A stretch of DNA of 64,000 nt from the NCBI RefSeq assembly GCF_009002475.1, contig NZ_AP019860.1, forward strand, positions 4,990,001 through 5,054,000. The letters are read 5' to 3'. The position numbers and the translations under genes are program-made. Positions 25,408-35,839 of this stretch are shown here, piece by piece; within the stretch, counting starts at the first letter, position 1; each line of letters opens with the position of its first letter. Below the pieces are notes generated by a model. It searched no databases. It had not been told where the DNA came from and saw only the letters and a program-made list of their open reading frames with translations. This stretch comes from Candidatus Uabimicrobium amorphum. Lineage in GTDB: Bacteria; Planctomycetota; Uabimicrobiia; Uabimicrobiales; Uabimicrobiaceae.

Positions 25408-28344
25408 TTAGCATTTTTCGGTATTCCAAATTTTTATTGTCGCATCGCGGCAAGCGCCTATTAGTAGGTTTTTATTTGGAATGATCGTGAATTTATTGGT
25501 AACTGTATTATCATCAAACTGTGCAATTTTGGCACCGGAAGCCATACACCAAATACTAATATCTCCCTTTAAAGATGAGGACACTATATACTCATCGTTG
25601 TTAATGAGAGTAAGCTTTGCCGTAATTGAATTTTGATCGCGTATTATTTTTGTACATTCACCTGAGTTTAAATCCCAAATGCGAATAGTATTGTCTTTTG
25701 TCGCGGTAATTGCTTTCGTACCATCTTTAGTTAGAATCATGTCTGTAAGTGCTGTATTGGTCGAAATCGATTTTTCTTCGGTTCCTTCGGAAAAATTCCA
25801 TACTTTTATGGTATTATCGCTACTACCAGATACAATTTTACTGCCGTCTTGAACTAAGTACAAAAATTCAATCCAGCCTTGGTGGCCTTTTAGAGTATTA
25901 GTACAACGCCAACCTAAAACGTTCCAGATACGAATGTCTCCGTCTAAGCTCGATGAGATCGCTTTATTTCCATCCGGGGTGGGAATAAAGTAATTAACCC
26001 AGTCTTCATGTCCTTCTAAGGTAGAAAGTAATTTTCCGTTTTGGTAGTCCCAAATCTTGATTGTTCTGTCACGACTAGTAGAGAACAAGAAACGGTGACT
26101 TGGTGAAGTTGAGACATGTAGTACAGGCATCGTGTGGCCTTCTAATATGTATTCGCACTGTCCAGATTCAAAATTCCATGCGCGAACATTCCAATCATCG
26201 CTGCATGAAAAAAGGCGTGAACCGTCGGGGCTGAGTGTTAGAAAGCGTACCCAATCATCATGACCTTCAAGTGTTCGGATGCATTCTTTACTGTCAATGT
26301 CCCATATTTTTATTGTTTTGTCCTTACTTGCAGTGATGAGAGTGGAGGTATTAGGCACTATTTGTATATCTGTAACTTCGCCTTTGTGCCCTTCTAATAC
26401 ACTAACAGGTAAGCTACTTAGTACCTCTTCTTCCACGGAGAATTCATCCATTTGTTCCATTTCTTCGGCTTCGTCGACTGGAACGGCATCAAAAAATTCT
26501 TCGTCTTCCTCTACTTCTTCAAATTCTTCGGGAATTGCAGAAAGCTCTTGTGGTTGGTTCATTTCTTCTTGTAAACGCGCGATGTCTTCTTTGGCTTTTT
26601 CTAAATGAGGGTCTAATGCTAGGGCCTTGTTATAACTTTCCATGGCTTCTTGGAAGCGGTTCATGCGATAAAGAATGGATCCGCGGTTTGCCATACGCAG
26701 TGCTGTTGTTTCTAATGCTAAAATTATATCATGTAGATAGAGTGCTTGTCCCCAGTTTTCCTCTTCCATTTGAATTTGACGTTCTTCGCGTAAGCGGTCC
26801 ATCTCGTTTTCTTTGAGTCTTTCTAGATCGCTAGTTGCGCGCTCTAATTCAGGATCAAGCTCTAGGGCTTTGCGGTAACATAATATCGCTTCATTTACTT
26901 TACCTAGTCGATATAACATAGATCCTTTATTTGTGTAACGCAGAGCGTTGGGCTCTAACTGGATAATTTCATTTTGATATTGTAAAGCTTTTTCCCAGTT
27001 ATTGAGTTCTATTTGTTCCTGACGTCTAGCCTTGAGTTGTTCTAATTTTTCTTCTATTTCTTTTTGGTCGACTTCATTATCCACAAGTGGAGTAATTGTT
27101 TCTTCTTGTGCGGCATTGCGTTTCTTTTCTAACTCTTTTTCCATTCGTGCGATGTCTTTTTTCGCATTTTCAAGTGAAGGGTCCATTTCTAGAGCTTTTT
27201 TATGTGCATCAATAGCTTCATGTAACTTTTTCATGCGATATAACATCGCTCCTCTATTGACGTAACGCAAAGCTGTTGGCTCCAACTCGATAATTTTGTC
27301 GTGCATTTCTAGGGCTTTTTCCCAATTTTTTTCTTTGATAAAAACTTGGCGTTGATCGCGATATTCAGCAATTTTTTGCGCGAGTTCTTCTTGGGCAATG
27401 TCTCCTTCGTTTTCGGAACCTGCAAGGAGTGACTCTTCTTCTAGTAAACCTTCTAGGTGTGTAATAGCTTCTTTTGCTTGCTCTAACGAGTCATCGAGTT
27501 CCAAAGCTGTTTTGTAACTAGCAATAGCATCGTGGTGTTTTCCTAGTCGGTACAGCAAGGCTCCGCGGTTTGCATGGCGTAATGCTGTAGGCTCTAAGGC
27601 CAAAACTTGGTCGTGAATGGCAAGCGCTTCTTCCCATAAGCCCTTTTCAACTTTTTCTTGGCGCTGTTTGCGTAGACGCTCTATTTTTTCATATACTTCT
27701 TTTTCGTTTTGTTTTCCTCCGCCGCCTCCGAGAAGACCTTCTTCTTCCATTTGCGCTTCCAGTCTTTCGAGGTCGCGCTTGGCGGCCTCCATAGAAGGAT
27801 CTAGCTCTAAAGATTTGCGATAGCTGTCAGCAGCTTCCGAAAGACGTCCTAGCCTATAAAGGATAGACCCTTTGTTGGCATAACGCAATGCTGTAGGCTC
27901 TATGGCAAGAATTTCATCGTGTTTTTGTAGAGCACCTTCCCAGTCTTCGTTTTGTAAACACGCCTGCCTTTGATCGCGTAGTTGGTTGAGCTTTTCTTGT
28001 TGCGATTGCGGAATTTTATTATTTTGGTTAGGTAGTGGTAAATTTGTTTCTTTTGGCTGTTGTGGCTCTTTTTTCTGCTCTTTTAATTGGCCTTCAAGTC
28101 TTTCTAAATCAGCTTTGGCGCGTTTCAGGCTAGGATCTAATTCTAGGGCTTTGCGATAAGCTCCAATTGCTTCTTCTATACGTCCTAGTCTGTAAAGAAT
28201 GGAACCTCTATTTGCATAACGCAGAGGCGATGGACTTAATTCTAAAATTTGGTCGTGAATTTGAAGGGCACCTTCCCAATCTTCTTCATTGAATTTTTGT
28301 TGTCGCTCATCGCGTAAACGTTTTAGATCTTGTTCTAAACTCAT
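25408..28344 (-). CDS. Six-module TPR protein with C-terminal WD40 propeller
   Basis: A 978-residue scaffold. Residues ~1-600 comprise six closely similar modules of about 80-95 residues, each with a TPR-type helical pair: 'RxQR..W..AL..HDxI..LEPTALRYANRG' then 'LYRLG..EAI..YRKALELDPSLE'. An acidic linker (~630-670, rich in Glu/Asp) leads to eight WD40 repeats, each with GH near the start and a closing 'TIKIWD' type strand. No signal peptide or membrane segment is visible, so it is probably cytosolic and acts as a docking hub. CAAGGAG precedes the ATG. It is the first gene of a five-gene minus-strand unit. Confidence 0.92.
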   Translation of the reverse strand: MSLEQDLKRLRDERQQKFNEEDWEGALQIHDQILELSPSPLRYANRGSILYRLGRIEEAIGAYRKALELDPSLKRAKADLERLEGQLKEQKKEPQQPKETNLPLPNQNNKIPQSQQEKLNQLRDQRQACLQNEDWEGALQKHDEILAIEPTALRYANKGSILYRLGRLSEAADSYRKSLELDPSMEAAKRDLERLEAQMEEEGLLGGGGGKQNEKEVYEKIERLRKQRQEKVEKGLWEEALAIHDQVLALEPTALRHANRGALLYRLGKHHDAIASYKTALELDDSLEQAKEAITHLEGLLEEESLLAGSENEGDIAQEELAQKIAEYRDQRQVFIKEKNWEKALEMHDKIIELEPTALRYVNRGAMLYRMKKLHEAIDAHKKALEMDPSLENAKKDIARMEKELEKKRNAAQEETITPLVDNEVDQKEIEEKLEQLKARRQEQIELNNWEKALQYQNEIIQLEPNALRYTNKGSMLYRLGKVNEAILCYRKALELDPELERATSDLERLKENEMDRLREERQIQMEEENWGQALYLHDIILALETTALRMANRGSILYRMNRFQEAMESYNKALALDPHLEKAKEDIARLQEEMNQPQELSAIPEEFEEVEEDEEFFDAVPVDEAEEMEQMDEFSVEEEVLSSLPVSVLEGHKGEVTDIQIVPNTSTLITASKDKTIKIWDIDSKECIRTLEGHDDWVRFLTLSPDGSRLFSCSDDWNVRAWNFESGQCEYILEGHTMPVLHVSTSPSHRFLFSTSRDRTIKIWDYQNGKLLSTLEGHEDWVNYFIPTPDGNKAISSSLDGDIRIWNVLGWRCTNTLKGHQGWIEFLYLVQDGSKIVSGSSDNTIKVWNFSEGTEEKSISTNTALTDMILTKDGTKAITATKDNTIRIWDLNSGECTKIIRDQNSITAKLTLINNDEYIVSSSLKGDISIWCMASGAKIAQFDDNTVTNKFTIIPNKNLLIGACRDATIKIWNTEKC

Positions 28345-28519
28345 AAAATTCTCCTTGAGCTATTTTATCCTAGCTTTCTTTGCGGCGGCTAATAGAGGCA
28401 AATTTTACCATGGTTTAATTTTCAGTGTGTTTTTCTAACCACATCTACATTTGTAGATCAAGTTATAAAGGATAAAGACTGTATCGATTTACTTCATATT
28501 CTAAACAGATTAAGATAAT

Positions 28520-29530
28520 TCATATTTTCGCGTTTTTCAACTGTTTTTTATGTGGGAAATGATGGTTTTTTACAGGTTGATTGTTGTCCCAGTTTGTATG
28601 GGGTTCCTGATTTAGTATAAACCACTGATATAAAAGCCAACTGTACTTTTTCGATTTTATCTTGTGTTTTTGGTATAAGGGTTCGAGACAACTTTGCAAT
28701 TTAGGTAAATTGTAACAGGGAACGCGCGGAAAATAATGGTGCTCTAAATGCAAATTTGAATATGCAAAAATATTATTGGTAACAAAATTGGACTGTATTA
28801 AAGTTGTCCAATGTGCTGGGTCGTTAGGGTCTATCGCATAATGTTGTCCCAATCTATTGATTGTAAATGCGATTGGAAACACAAATACGTAAGGAATTAT
28901 GTGTAGTTTTAATGCATGGCTAAAACTTATAACGAAAGTAATTCCTAGAAAAATTAGCAAATGAAAAGAAAATAAAACTATTTTCTCCCAAAGGATTTTT
29001 TTTTGTACATCACAAGGGTAACTCTTTGTTTCTTTACCAGCTGCTTTAAAGTAAATCAAAAACAATGCTGGGGTTAGGTACAGAAATTTGTACCAACGAG
29101 TGATCACCTTAGGAGTTAGATATGCGCGTTTAGGATCTTCTTCAAAGGAGCCTAGTTCACTGTGATGTTTTAAGTGCCATCGGGTAAATTGCGTTTTGCA
29201 CAGGCCACCCATGTTCGCATAAAAGTAACCAAGTATATTTTCTAGAATAGGGCGCTGTTTTTGAAATACACAGCCATGAATAACTTCGTGGAGCATTGGG
29301 TTCCACGCAAAGGTAACAAATCCAATAACGATGGAACATGGAAACCACACCACGGCGTTGTCGTATGTGAGAATTCCCCAGCAACAAAGAATGAGGATAC
29401 CAAGCTGTTTGAATAGAATGGCAAAATGTTTCCACCACTTTTTTTTGTGTAACTCTTTTAGGATGTTGTTGTCAATTGTTTGTTTAAGTTCGCAGCGTAA
29501 ATCCTTAGTATGAGCATGGTAGTTATTCAT
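28520..29530 (-). CDS. Membrane fatty acid desaturase family protein
   Basis: A 336-residue membrane di-iron enzyme with the three histidine boxes of the family: HEVIH, HLKHH and HLEHH, plus several hydrophobic spans between the first and last boxes. The family introduces double bonds or hydroxyl/keto groups in acyl chains or carotenoids; the closing NLHLEHHYFP is shared by acyl desaturases and carotenoid ketolases, so the substrate is open. Acyl-lipid desaturation is the default call. Its ATG overlaps the end of the pseudokinase-FGE gene by 8 bases, so the two are translationally coupled, an unusual pairing that could tie membrane-lipid modification to signalling. Confidence 0.85.
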   Translation of the reverse strand: MNNYHAHTKDLRCELKQTIDNNILKELHKKKWWKHFAILFKQLGILILCCWGILTYDNAVVWFPCSIVIGFVTFAWNPMLHEVIHGCVFQKQRPILENILGYFYANMGGLCKTQFTRWHLKHHSELGSFEEDPKRAYLTPKVITRWYKFLYLTPALFLIYFKAAGKETKSYPCDVQKKILWEKIVLFSFHLLIFLGITFVISFSHALKLHIIPYVFVFPIAFTINRLGQHYAIDPNDPAHWTTLIQSNFVTNNIFAYSNLHLEHHYFPRVPCYNLPKLQSCLEPLYQKHKIKSKKYSWLLYQWFILNQEPHTNWDNNQPVKNHHFPHKKQLKNAKI

Positions 29531-32141
29531 TCTTGGTTCCTGTCACGACAAATCGTGCCCCCACATATACTTTAGTCTGCTCTGGTTGTAAACCACGTCT
29601 AGTAAAAGTATATACTTTGTTTGAGCTCCAAGCTCCTCCGCGACAAACGCGGTATTTCATTTTTTTCTCTGGCCCTTGTGGATCTTTTATCGGAGATGAA
29701 TTGTAATATCCGGTTTGATAGTAATCTGCACACCACTCCCAAACATTACCTAACATATTATGACAACCATAAGGAGAGCGTCCTGTCAAAAAAGAGCTCA
29801 CAAAAGAAGGTCCACCTTTTTTCTTACGCATATTGGCATTATTTTTTTTATAACGATTTCCCCACGGATATACTCTCTTGGCAATCGTGTTGTCTATCGT
29901 CATAAAGTGACCTTCTTGGTAACGAGATATTTTAATACCTCCCTTTGCGGCTTTTTCCCATTCTGCTTCCGTCGGTAAGCGTTTTTTTGCCCACTGCGCG
30001 TATGCATGCGCATCATGCCAACTTAGGGACACCACAGGACGCTCATCTTCTCCTAACTTCTTGTGCGACAAATATTTTGTTGATTTTCGTTTTGTCTGGG
30101 CAACAAACTGCCGAAATTGCGCGTTGGAAAGTTCATACTTATCAATATAGTAAGCGGAGAGAAATATAAGTCGTTCTGGCTGTTCTTGTTTCTTGCCTGC
30201 ATTTGATCCACGCCAAAACTTACCTGCCGGAATATATACCATGATACTTTGATCAGCGGTCCATAAGTACTCGCCTTTTTTCTTACCTTTTATAATTCCT
30301 TTTGGCATGATCTCATCAAACCAACCTTTTGTTTTTGGGTCAACAGTTTGACTCGGATCGTTACCCCCATTGCCAAAAACAGCTTTCATCGCTGTATGAA
30401 TGTCAAAATCTGTCTGCAGTTTTATATAGGTAAACGCCATAATAAAAATAGCGATGCCTGAGAACCACACATACTTAGCACGTTTACGTTGGTATTCTTT
30501 TTTGACGGGCTTTGGCATAACATATGTGCCTGTGCCGTCCACATCTTTTAATAAATTCGATGTGTGTTGACGTAATACTTCGTATTTTGCTTTTTCGTCT
30601 AATTTTACCGTGCGTGGTTTTTCATTTTCTTGTTGCGCAGTTTGACTGGGCTGTTTTTCAACATTCGGGATGTAGCTTTTGATACTTTTTTTCGTCGTTG
30701 GGTTTTGAACCGGTACATCATTTTTATTTAAGTCGATGTGCTTAAAGCTGATGTCCTTACTTTGAGCGTCCTCAAAAACCACATCGGTGTTCGACGGTTT
30801 TTCTTCCTTTGCCTCTTCGGGAGAAGATTGTGGTTCTTCCTCTTCTACAGCAGACAACTCGGCAACACTATTCTTCTCTGTCGAAAGACGGAATTCCGAA
30901 AAGTCTTCGTCATCAAACTTTTTTTGTTGCGGAAGTTGCTGTGTTGCTTGTGACGAGAGCTGAAACTCGGAGAAGTCCTCATCCACAAATTTTTGTTGCT
31001 CAGAAGTCTCTTGTGGACTTTCCTCTGCCGGTTCATTCAAATCACCGATGGCTTTTGATACAACCTCTGGGTCTAGAGGACTTGAAACCTCTGTGGATAG
31101 ACGAAAGTCTGGAAAGTCGTCTTCTTCGTTAACTTCCTTGGTGTACTCTTCCCATTCGGCACTGTCATTGTTTAACGAAACGGTTTTTTTCTTGCTGAGT
31201 TCTAAATCACTGGCGCTGTTTTCCAGTATTCCTGACGACTCTTCTTTGTTACGTTGTATGCCGTAATCTTTGCGTTTGCGTTTTCGCGTACTTTCTATTT
31301 GAGGCATTACCCCTGTTCGTTGCATTTTCTTTAATGTCGATGTCCGACCTACTTTTTTAAGGGTTCTTGTTCTACGAAGTTTACCTGTTTCTATTTTTTG
31401 CCCGTTGTCAGAGTCGTCATTTTCTTGCAAATCGTATACGCAGCCAATAACCGGTTGTAAATCAATTAGCGCGCTGCGCATATCTTTGAAAACCATATCT
31501 TTTAAGTTTTCATAGTACTTCATTACCGTAATGCGCGACTCTACTTTTTCCATGGGGATATGCTCTGATAACTTTTTCTCTAAAAGAATATCATCAAATT
31601 CTTCGACATCAGGATCACCAACAATAAGTTTGTAGAAAAGTTTGTGTAGAAAATTAATATCATCTTGAAAGGCATAATCCTCTGTACAGCGCAGACCAAA
31701 ATCTGTGAGTAATATACTGTTTGACTCCCATTCAAAGATATTGTGCAAAGTGAGATTACCATGAAAATAATCTTGTTTGTGTAGATAGCTAATACCCAAC
31801 AGATTATTTTTGAGTATATTGATGCTTTCGAGTAAGCTATAGCTTTTTTCCTGTAGAACTTGGTGTAAACTCTTGCTATCCACCCAGTCGCGTATGATGA
31901 TTAAACTATCATCCTCCCATATTTCTACTTCGTGCACGTTTGTCAAATTGTTGTGTGATAAATCTTTGAGTTTTGCAAGATGATGAAAATGATCGTCTGA
32001 AATAAAATTTATAGTTTTTATGGCTACGGGGTAGCTATCATCCACATCAAAACCGTAGTAAGTAGTTCCTTGGTCATCTTGTTTTTCTAAGCGATCGACA
32101 AAATAACCATGTATTTCTTGGTGAAGTAGAGAAGTATTCAT
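29523..32141 (-). CDS. Pseudokinase fused to FGE-sulfatase-like domain
   Basis: An 872-residue fusion. Residues ~10-260 fold like a protein kinase, but the catalytic loop reads HGNLTLHNI where HRDxKxxN is expected, so the base Asp is replaced by Asn; the glycine loop is also degenerate, though TDFG is kept. It is probably catalytically dead. A long acidic linker has three copies of 'EDFSEFxLS' type sequence. A membrane span (VWFSGIAIFIMAFTYIKL, ~538-556) leads to an outer FGE/SUMF1-type domain: FWRGSNAG, LPTEAEWEKAAKGG, NMLGNVWEWCADYY, and CRGGAWSSN near the end. The two active-site Cys of formylglycine-generating enzymes are absent there. No clear ribosome site before 32141, so the start is uncertain. 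Confidence 0.88.
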   Translation of the reverse strand: MNTSLLHQEIHGYFVDRLEKQDDQGTTYYGFDVDDSYPVAIKTINFISDDHFHHLAKLKDLSHNNLTNVHEVEIWEDDSLIIIRDWVDSKSLHQVLQEKSYSLLESINILKNNLLGISYLHKQDYFHGNLTLHNIFEWESNSILLTDFGLRCTEDYAFQDDINFLHKLFYKLIVGDPDVEEFDDILLEKKLSEHIPMEKVESRITVMKYYENLKDMVFKDMRSALIDLQPVIGCVYDLQENDDSDNGQKIETGKLRRTRTLKKVGRTSTLKKMQRTGVMPQIESTRKRKRKDYGIQRNKEESSGILENSASDLELSKKKTVSLNNDSAEWEEYTKEVNEEDDFPDFRLSTEVSSPLDPEVVSKAIGDLNEPAEESPQETSEQQKFVDEDFSEFQLSSQATQQLPQQKKFDDEDFSEFRLSTEKNSVAELSAVEEEEPQSSPEEAKEEKPSNTDVVFEDAQSKDISFKHIDLNKNDVPVQNPTTKKSIKSYIPNVEKQPSQTAQQENEKPRTVKLDEKAKYEVLRQHTSNLLKDVDGTGTYVMPKPVKKEYQRKRAKYVWFSGIAIFIMAFTYIKLQTDFDIHTAMKAVFGNGGNDPSQTVDPKTKGWFDEIMPKGIIKGKKKGEYLWTADQSIMVYIPAGKFWRGSNAGKKQEQPERLIFLSAYYIDKYELSNAQFRQFVAQTKRKSTKYLSHKKLGEDERPVVSLSWHDAHAYAQWAKKRLPTEAEWEKAAKGGIKISRYQEGHFMTIDNTIAKRVYPWGNRYKKNNANMRKKKGGPSFVSSFLTGRSPYGCHNMLGNVWEWCADYYQTGYYNSSPIKDPQGPEKKMKYRVCRGGAWSSNKVYTFTRRGLQPEQTKVYVGARFVVTGTKNE

Positions 32142-32326
32142 ATGAAAATAACCGTTATCATTAATAAATTTAACTTGTTTAAATTTGATATTTTGGTATA
32201 AAATTTTGAGGTGACTAGGATGTTATTACATCCCATACTAAAATTTTACAACAAATAATCGCCATAGCAATGTCTTTTTAACTCCTAGTGAAATAAATTT
32301 GGAGTCCAATAAGCGGAGGTATTACT

Positions 32327-33517
32327 GTGACTGAAGAATCCTTAAGCATTCGTATAGGATACAACCCTCTTACCATGAGGTTTTTTTTTAATGGTACTAT
32401 TGTAATTTTTTCAATTATTATACTACTTTATCTTTCACAGTTTTACTCTTTAATACCAATACTTTTTACCATTGGTTGTATGATGGCTGAGATTCGGTGG
32501 TATATGCGTAAACCTATGGCCCTTAATCTTGCCGGCCAAACCTCTGGAATTAGTTATGGAAACGAAAATATTTCTTGGAAAGATTTTCAGTCATACAGCT
32601 CATGGGGTCCCATTGGTATTCCTTTTACACCACTTCGTTATCGGGGGATTTATCTTCATCGTCCTAACTCAAAACCGATTAGTATAAACTCTACATTTAA
32701 AGGTTTTGAAGAGGTGAGCGAAATGTTAGAGAAAAAAAAAGTTCCCGCATTATCTCAAACCTGGTACAAATACCCAAAAGTTATCTTGCGGTTTTTACGC
32801 TATCTATTTGCGTTTATTTTTTGTACTGCCTATTCTCTGTTCATGTCTTTTCTATTACTAATTATTCCTATTGTTTATTTTATTTATCGTCGTAAAAAAG
32901 TAAATGACAAAAAAGAAAACATTGCGGAAGACACATGGGTTTCTGTCATTGTCGGTGGTGTACTTCTGATACCAGCTTTTATTTTATTAAGTTACCCGTT
33001 TATTGCATTTTTGTTTTGTTTTTTACCCGTTTTGACAATTTTATGGTTCCCATGGTTTCCAAAACCTCTGTGCATCCATAACGATATTTTATTTTTAGGA
33101 AAGAAAAAGGCATATCCTCTTCGTCATTTACGCACAACAAAGTCTATTTCTAAATTTTTCTTCTTGCGATACCAGCGTCTGAGTTTTGCCAATGGTGATA
33201 TCGATGTGTATCCTTACTTGGTAAATAATGAAGATTTTAAAAATAGTTTGGAAGAAAAGTGGAATCACGTACAGCAAAAGTACCAAGGCAAAAGTTTTAG
33301 CGCCGAAGAAGCAGAAATTCTAACTCCTGAAGACGAAGCAAAGCGGTACGTTGCACCTGCAATGGATACTATTATACCAGAGACAACTGATCTTCAAAAA
33401 AATAATGCTGTAGTTCCTGATGACGTACAAGACAAAAGTGACAATGAAGATAACAACACCGAAAACAAAAGTGACAACGAAGATAACAACACAGAAGAAA
33501 AAAGTGACAACGAGTAA
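32327..33517 (+). CDS. Multi-span membrane protein with acidic repeat tail
   Basis: A 396-residue protein, not recognised. GTG start with GGAGG 8 bases upstream. Hydrophobic segments occur near residues 20-60 (two spans), 150-190 (a long double span) and 205-245. Between the first pairs lies a globular stretch (GQTSGISYGNENISWKDF). The C-terminus has two and a half copies of an 11-residue acidic unit KSDNEDNNTEN. It stands 39 bases ahead of the SDR-like gene and appears to be the first gene of an operon that ends with the UGA-containing thioredoxin. Confidence 0.75.
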   Translation: MTEESLSIRIGYNPLTMRFFFNGTIVIFSIIILLYLSQFYSLIPILFTIGCMMAEIRWYMRKPMALNLAGQTSGISYGNENISWKDFQSYSSWGPIGIPFTPLRYRGIYLHRPNSKPISINSTFKGFEEVSEMLEKKKVPALSQTWYKYPKVILRFLRYLFAFIFCTAYSLFMSFLLLIIPIVYFIYRRKKVNDKKENIAEDTWVSVIVGGVLLIPAFILLSYPFIAFLFCFLPVLTILWFPWFPKPLCIHNDILFLGKKKAYPLRHLRTTKSISKFFFLRYQRLSFANGDIDVYPYLVNNEDFKNSLEEKWNHVQQKYQGKSFSAEEAEILTPEDEAKRYVAPAMDTIIPETTDLQKNNAVVPDDVQDKSDNEDNNTENKSDNEDNNTEEKSDNE

Positions 33518-33555
33518 TTTACAACCATACCGCGTTTAAATCTTCAGGTAGTTCA

Positions 33556-35829
33556 ATGACTTTTTTTGTAAAAAATACGCTAAGTGATCACCGGTTACAA
33601 CATGTTTGCTACAAACTTGAAGAAGTGGCTAGCGAACTTGAATATGTGAAAACCGCAGAGTTTTGGGAACAGCAAACACGCCCCATTGTCATTGTTGGAA
33701 ATGACAACTGGTTAACACATTACTTACTACATTTCTTTACGGAATACCAACACCGTACCCCCATTGTTTTTATTACGTTTTCTAAGCCGTCTTTTTATGA
33801 AGAAGAGCGTTATAAATCGGTTGATTTGGTCGCGATAAAAGATATGGAAGATCTTGGTCGTTTGTTAGAACAGTTTTCACCAGTGACGGTCTTTTATAGC
33901 GATTATGAGCGTAATATTGGAGACTCTAATTTTATAAAGTTGTACACTAAAAATGTTCTGCAAGTAGAGAAAATATGCAAAATTCTTTCTAGTTTACCAC
34001 CAAGCCGCCTCATTTTGTTTTCAGATAATTGTGTTTGCGGAGCGGGACGAGGCGATGAAAATGAGATGATTGTTCCTACAACCCCTTTGGGAAAAAGCTT
34101 TGAAGAAATGGAACAGGTCGCCACATTGTATCATAACTCTCAGGAGTTGGAAGTTTACTGTTTGCGTTTAGCTCCTGTTTACGGTATCGGTGTAAATGAT
34201 GGGTTGATGAAATTAGTACACTTATTTGCCAATGGTTATTTTTTAGGAACCATTGAAGGTATTGAAGATATTTCCGTTTTAAATGCTAGCGATGCAATCC
34301 TTGTTTCCTTTTTGGTTATGGTCGCTCCTAAACCGGGCTACCAAATATTTAATGTCTCAGATGGAACGATATCTCTACATAATTTGTTGCGTTTCTTCGA
34401 CGAAAAAATACCTAAAAAGAAATTACTGGGGATTGACTGTAAATTGGCGAATGTGTTGGGGGTGGGCTACCAAAACCAAATCGCTGTTTCGCAAAACACT
34501 TTTCGTTATCTATGTGGTTTTTTTGAATACAGCAACGATTTTATCAATCAATTGCGCTTTCAACAGAAACAAAGTTCTCTAAATGAAAATGTCGCCGACT
34601 ACATATTGAGTTTAGCGGTGATGAGCAATAAACGTCTTAAAAATATGTTGGGATGGGCACCTGAAAATGACGTAAAGAAATCCCTCGCACAAATTATTTC
34701 TTGGTGTGAAGAAGGAGACTGGAACTACTTTAAACACATTCAAAAGTACGATGAGTACACCAAAAATACCTTACTACCTGCATACGACAATGCGGCGAAT
34801 ATTGCACAGGAACTATCTTCTTATGCGCAAATGATCGAAAAAACAAATAAATATCTCGATTTAAAAATACTCGACTTGCCCAAAATATATATCGATATAC
34901 AGAGTCTGCATATATTTTTCCAAGAAGTATGGAATAGCGTACCATCTATAGTGGGAAAAAGCGGCAAAAAACAATTTATCCCTGAGTTACTTCCCGAAAT
35001 TTTACAGACCATACTGCAAATACTGCGCTACGAACACAGTGTTGTCGAACGAAAATACCCGTTAAATACCAGTCAACAAATATTTAATCTCACACAAAAA
35101 CTAGGAGAGTTCAGTCCTAAAACGATGCGTTTTTATTGTCATCTCGCCATCTTAAGTAAAACTTTTTTGTGGTTAAACAAGCATATGAGTGTTTGCGATG
35201 AGTTGTTGCAAATAGTGCCCGACAAAAATATTGGCGTATTCATCCAGTCCGACTTGGGAGATATCGCTCTCAAAATTAAGATAAAAAACAATAAAATCTC
35301 CATACAATCTTTTCGCAAAGCGATCGACTCTTTTCCACGCGCGTGGAATTTAGAAAAAAAGTTGCATGAATTCAAAAAAAGTGCCAACCTATATTTAACA
35401 GTGGGGTTTTATTTAAAGCCATTACTACGCGATTCTTTGGCAAGTGATTTCGTAAAACGCGTATTGTACAACTTAGGGAAATATTACTTCATCCAAGAAC
35501 TAGAACGAAAATATATCGATGCGCTTGTGGAAAAAGTTTCCCACGAGAGTATGAATACTTATTACCTTTTTATTGATAATAAACCGCAAGTAAAACTGGG
35601 TTTTGCAGTTACTCATAAAAAAATATCAAAAGTGAGTAGCTCTTTTTTGGCGATGGTCAATGAATTAATGAAAACCTCAGACGACTTGGAACAACTTTCT
35701 CAACTACTAGAATCTCAAGCAAGCCGTCGCGAAAAATACGTATTCCTACGCATTCGAATGGTCAAAAAGTTGTTGTCGTCTAAATTCAGTACCATGTTGC
35801 TCAAGTGGCTTTTAGGAAATGCAAAATAA
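33556..35829 (+). CDS. Degenerate extended SDR (epimerase-like) protein with long C-terminal extension
   Basis: A 757-residue protein. The first ~330 residues follow the order of NAD-dependent sugar epimerases (extended SDR): an opening beta strand PIVIVGNDNWLTHYLLHFF, later SRLILFSDNCVCGAG, and YCLRLAPVYGIGVNDGLM. The cofactor GxxGxxG motif is missing, and the catalytic YxxxK is replaced by sequence around PLGKSFEEMEQ, so normal oxidoreductase activity is doubtful. The remaining ~400 residues are helical and unassigned. It lies in an envelope-related operon, 10 bases before a signal-peptide protein. It may have kept the fold as a binding scaffold. Confidence 0.7.
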   Translation: MTFFVKNTLSDHRLQHVCYKLEEVASELEYVKTAEFWEQQTRPIVIVGNDNWLTHYLLHFFTEYQHRTPIVFITFSKPSFYEEERYKSVDLVAIKDMEDLGRLLEQFSPVTVFYSDYERNIGDSNFIKLYTKNVLQVEKICKILSSLPPSRLILFSDNCVCGAGRGDENEMIVPTTPLGKSFEEMEQVATLYHNSQELEVYCLRLAPVYGIGVNDGLMKLVHLFANGYFLGTIEGIEDISVLNASDAILVSFLVMVAPKPGYQIFNVSDGTISLHNLLRFFDEKIPKKKLLGIDCKLANVLGVGYQNQIAVSQNTFRYLCGFFEYSNDFINQLRFQQKQSSLNENVADYILSLAVMSNKRLKNMLGWAPENDVKKSLAQIISWCEEGDWNYFKHIQKYDEYTKNTLLPAYDNAANIAQELSSYAQMIEKTNKYLDLKILDLPKIYIDIQSLHIFFQEVWNSVPSIVGKSGKKQFIPELLPEILQTILQILRYEHSVVERKYPLNTSQQIFNLTQKLGEFSPKTMRFYCHLAILSKTFLWLNKHMSVCDELLQIVPDKNIGVFIQSDLGDIALKIKIKNNKISIQSFRKAIDSFPRAWNLEKKLHEFKKSANLYLTVGFYLKPLLRDSLASDFVKRVLYNLGKYYFIQELERKYIDALVEKVSHESMNTYYLFIDNKPQVKLGFAVTHKKISKVSSSFLAMVNELMKTSDDLEQLSQLLESQASRREKYVFLRIRMVKKLLSSKFSTMLLKWLLGNAK

Positions 35830-35839
35830 GGAGTTCTCA

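Noticed and set aside
30809..31132. Antisense frames over the kinase-FGE linker
   Set aside because: They mirror the acidic repeat linker of the gene at 29523-32141 and lack ribosome sites.
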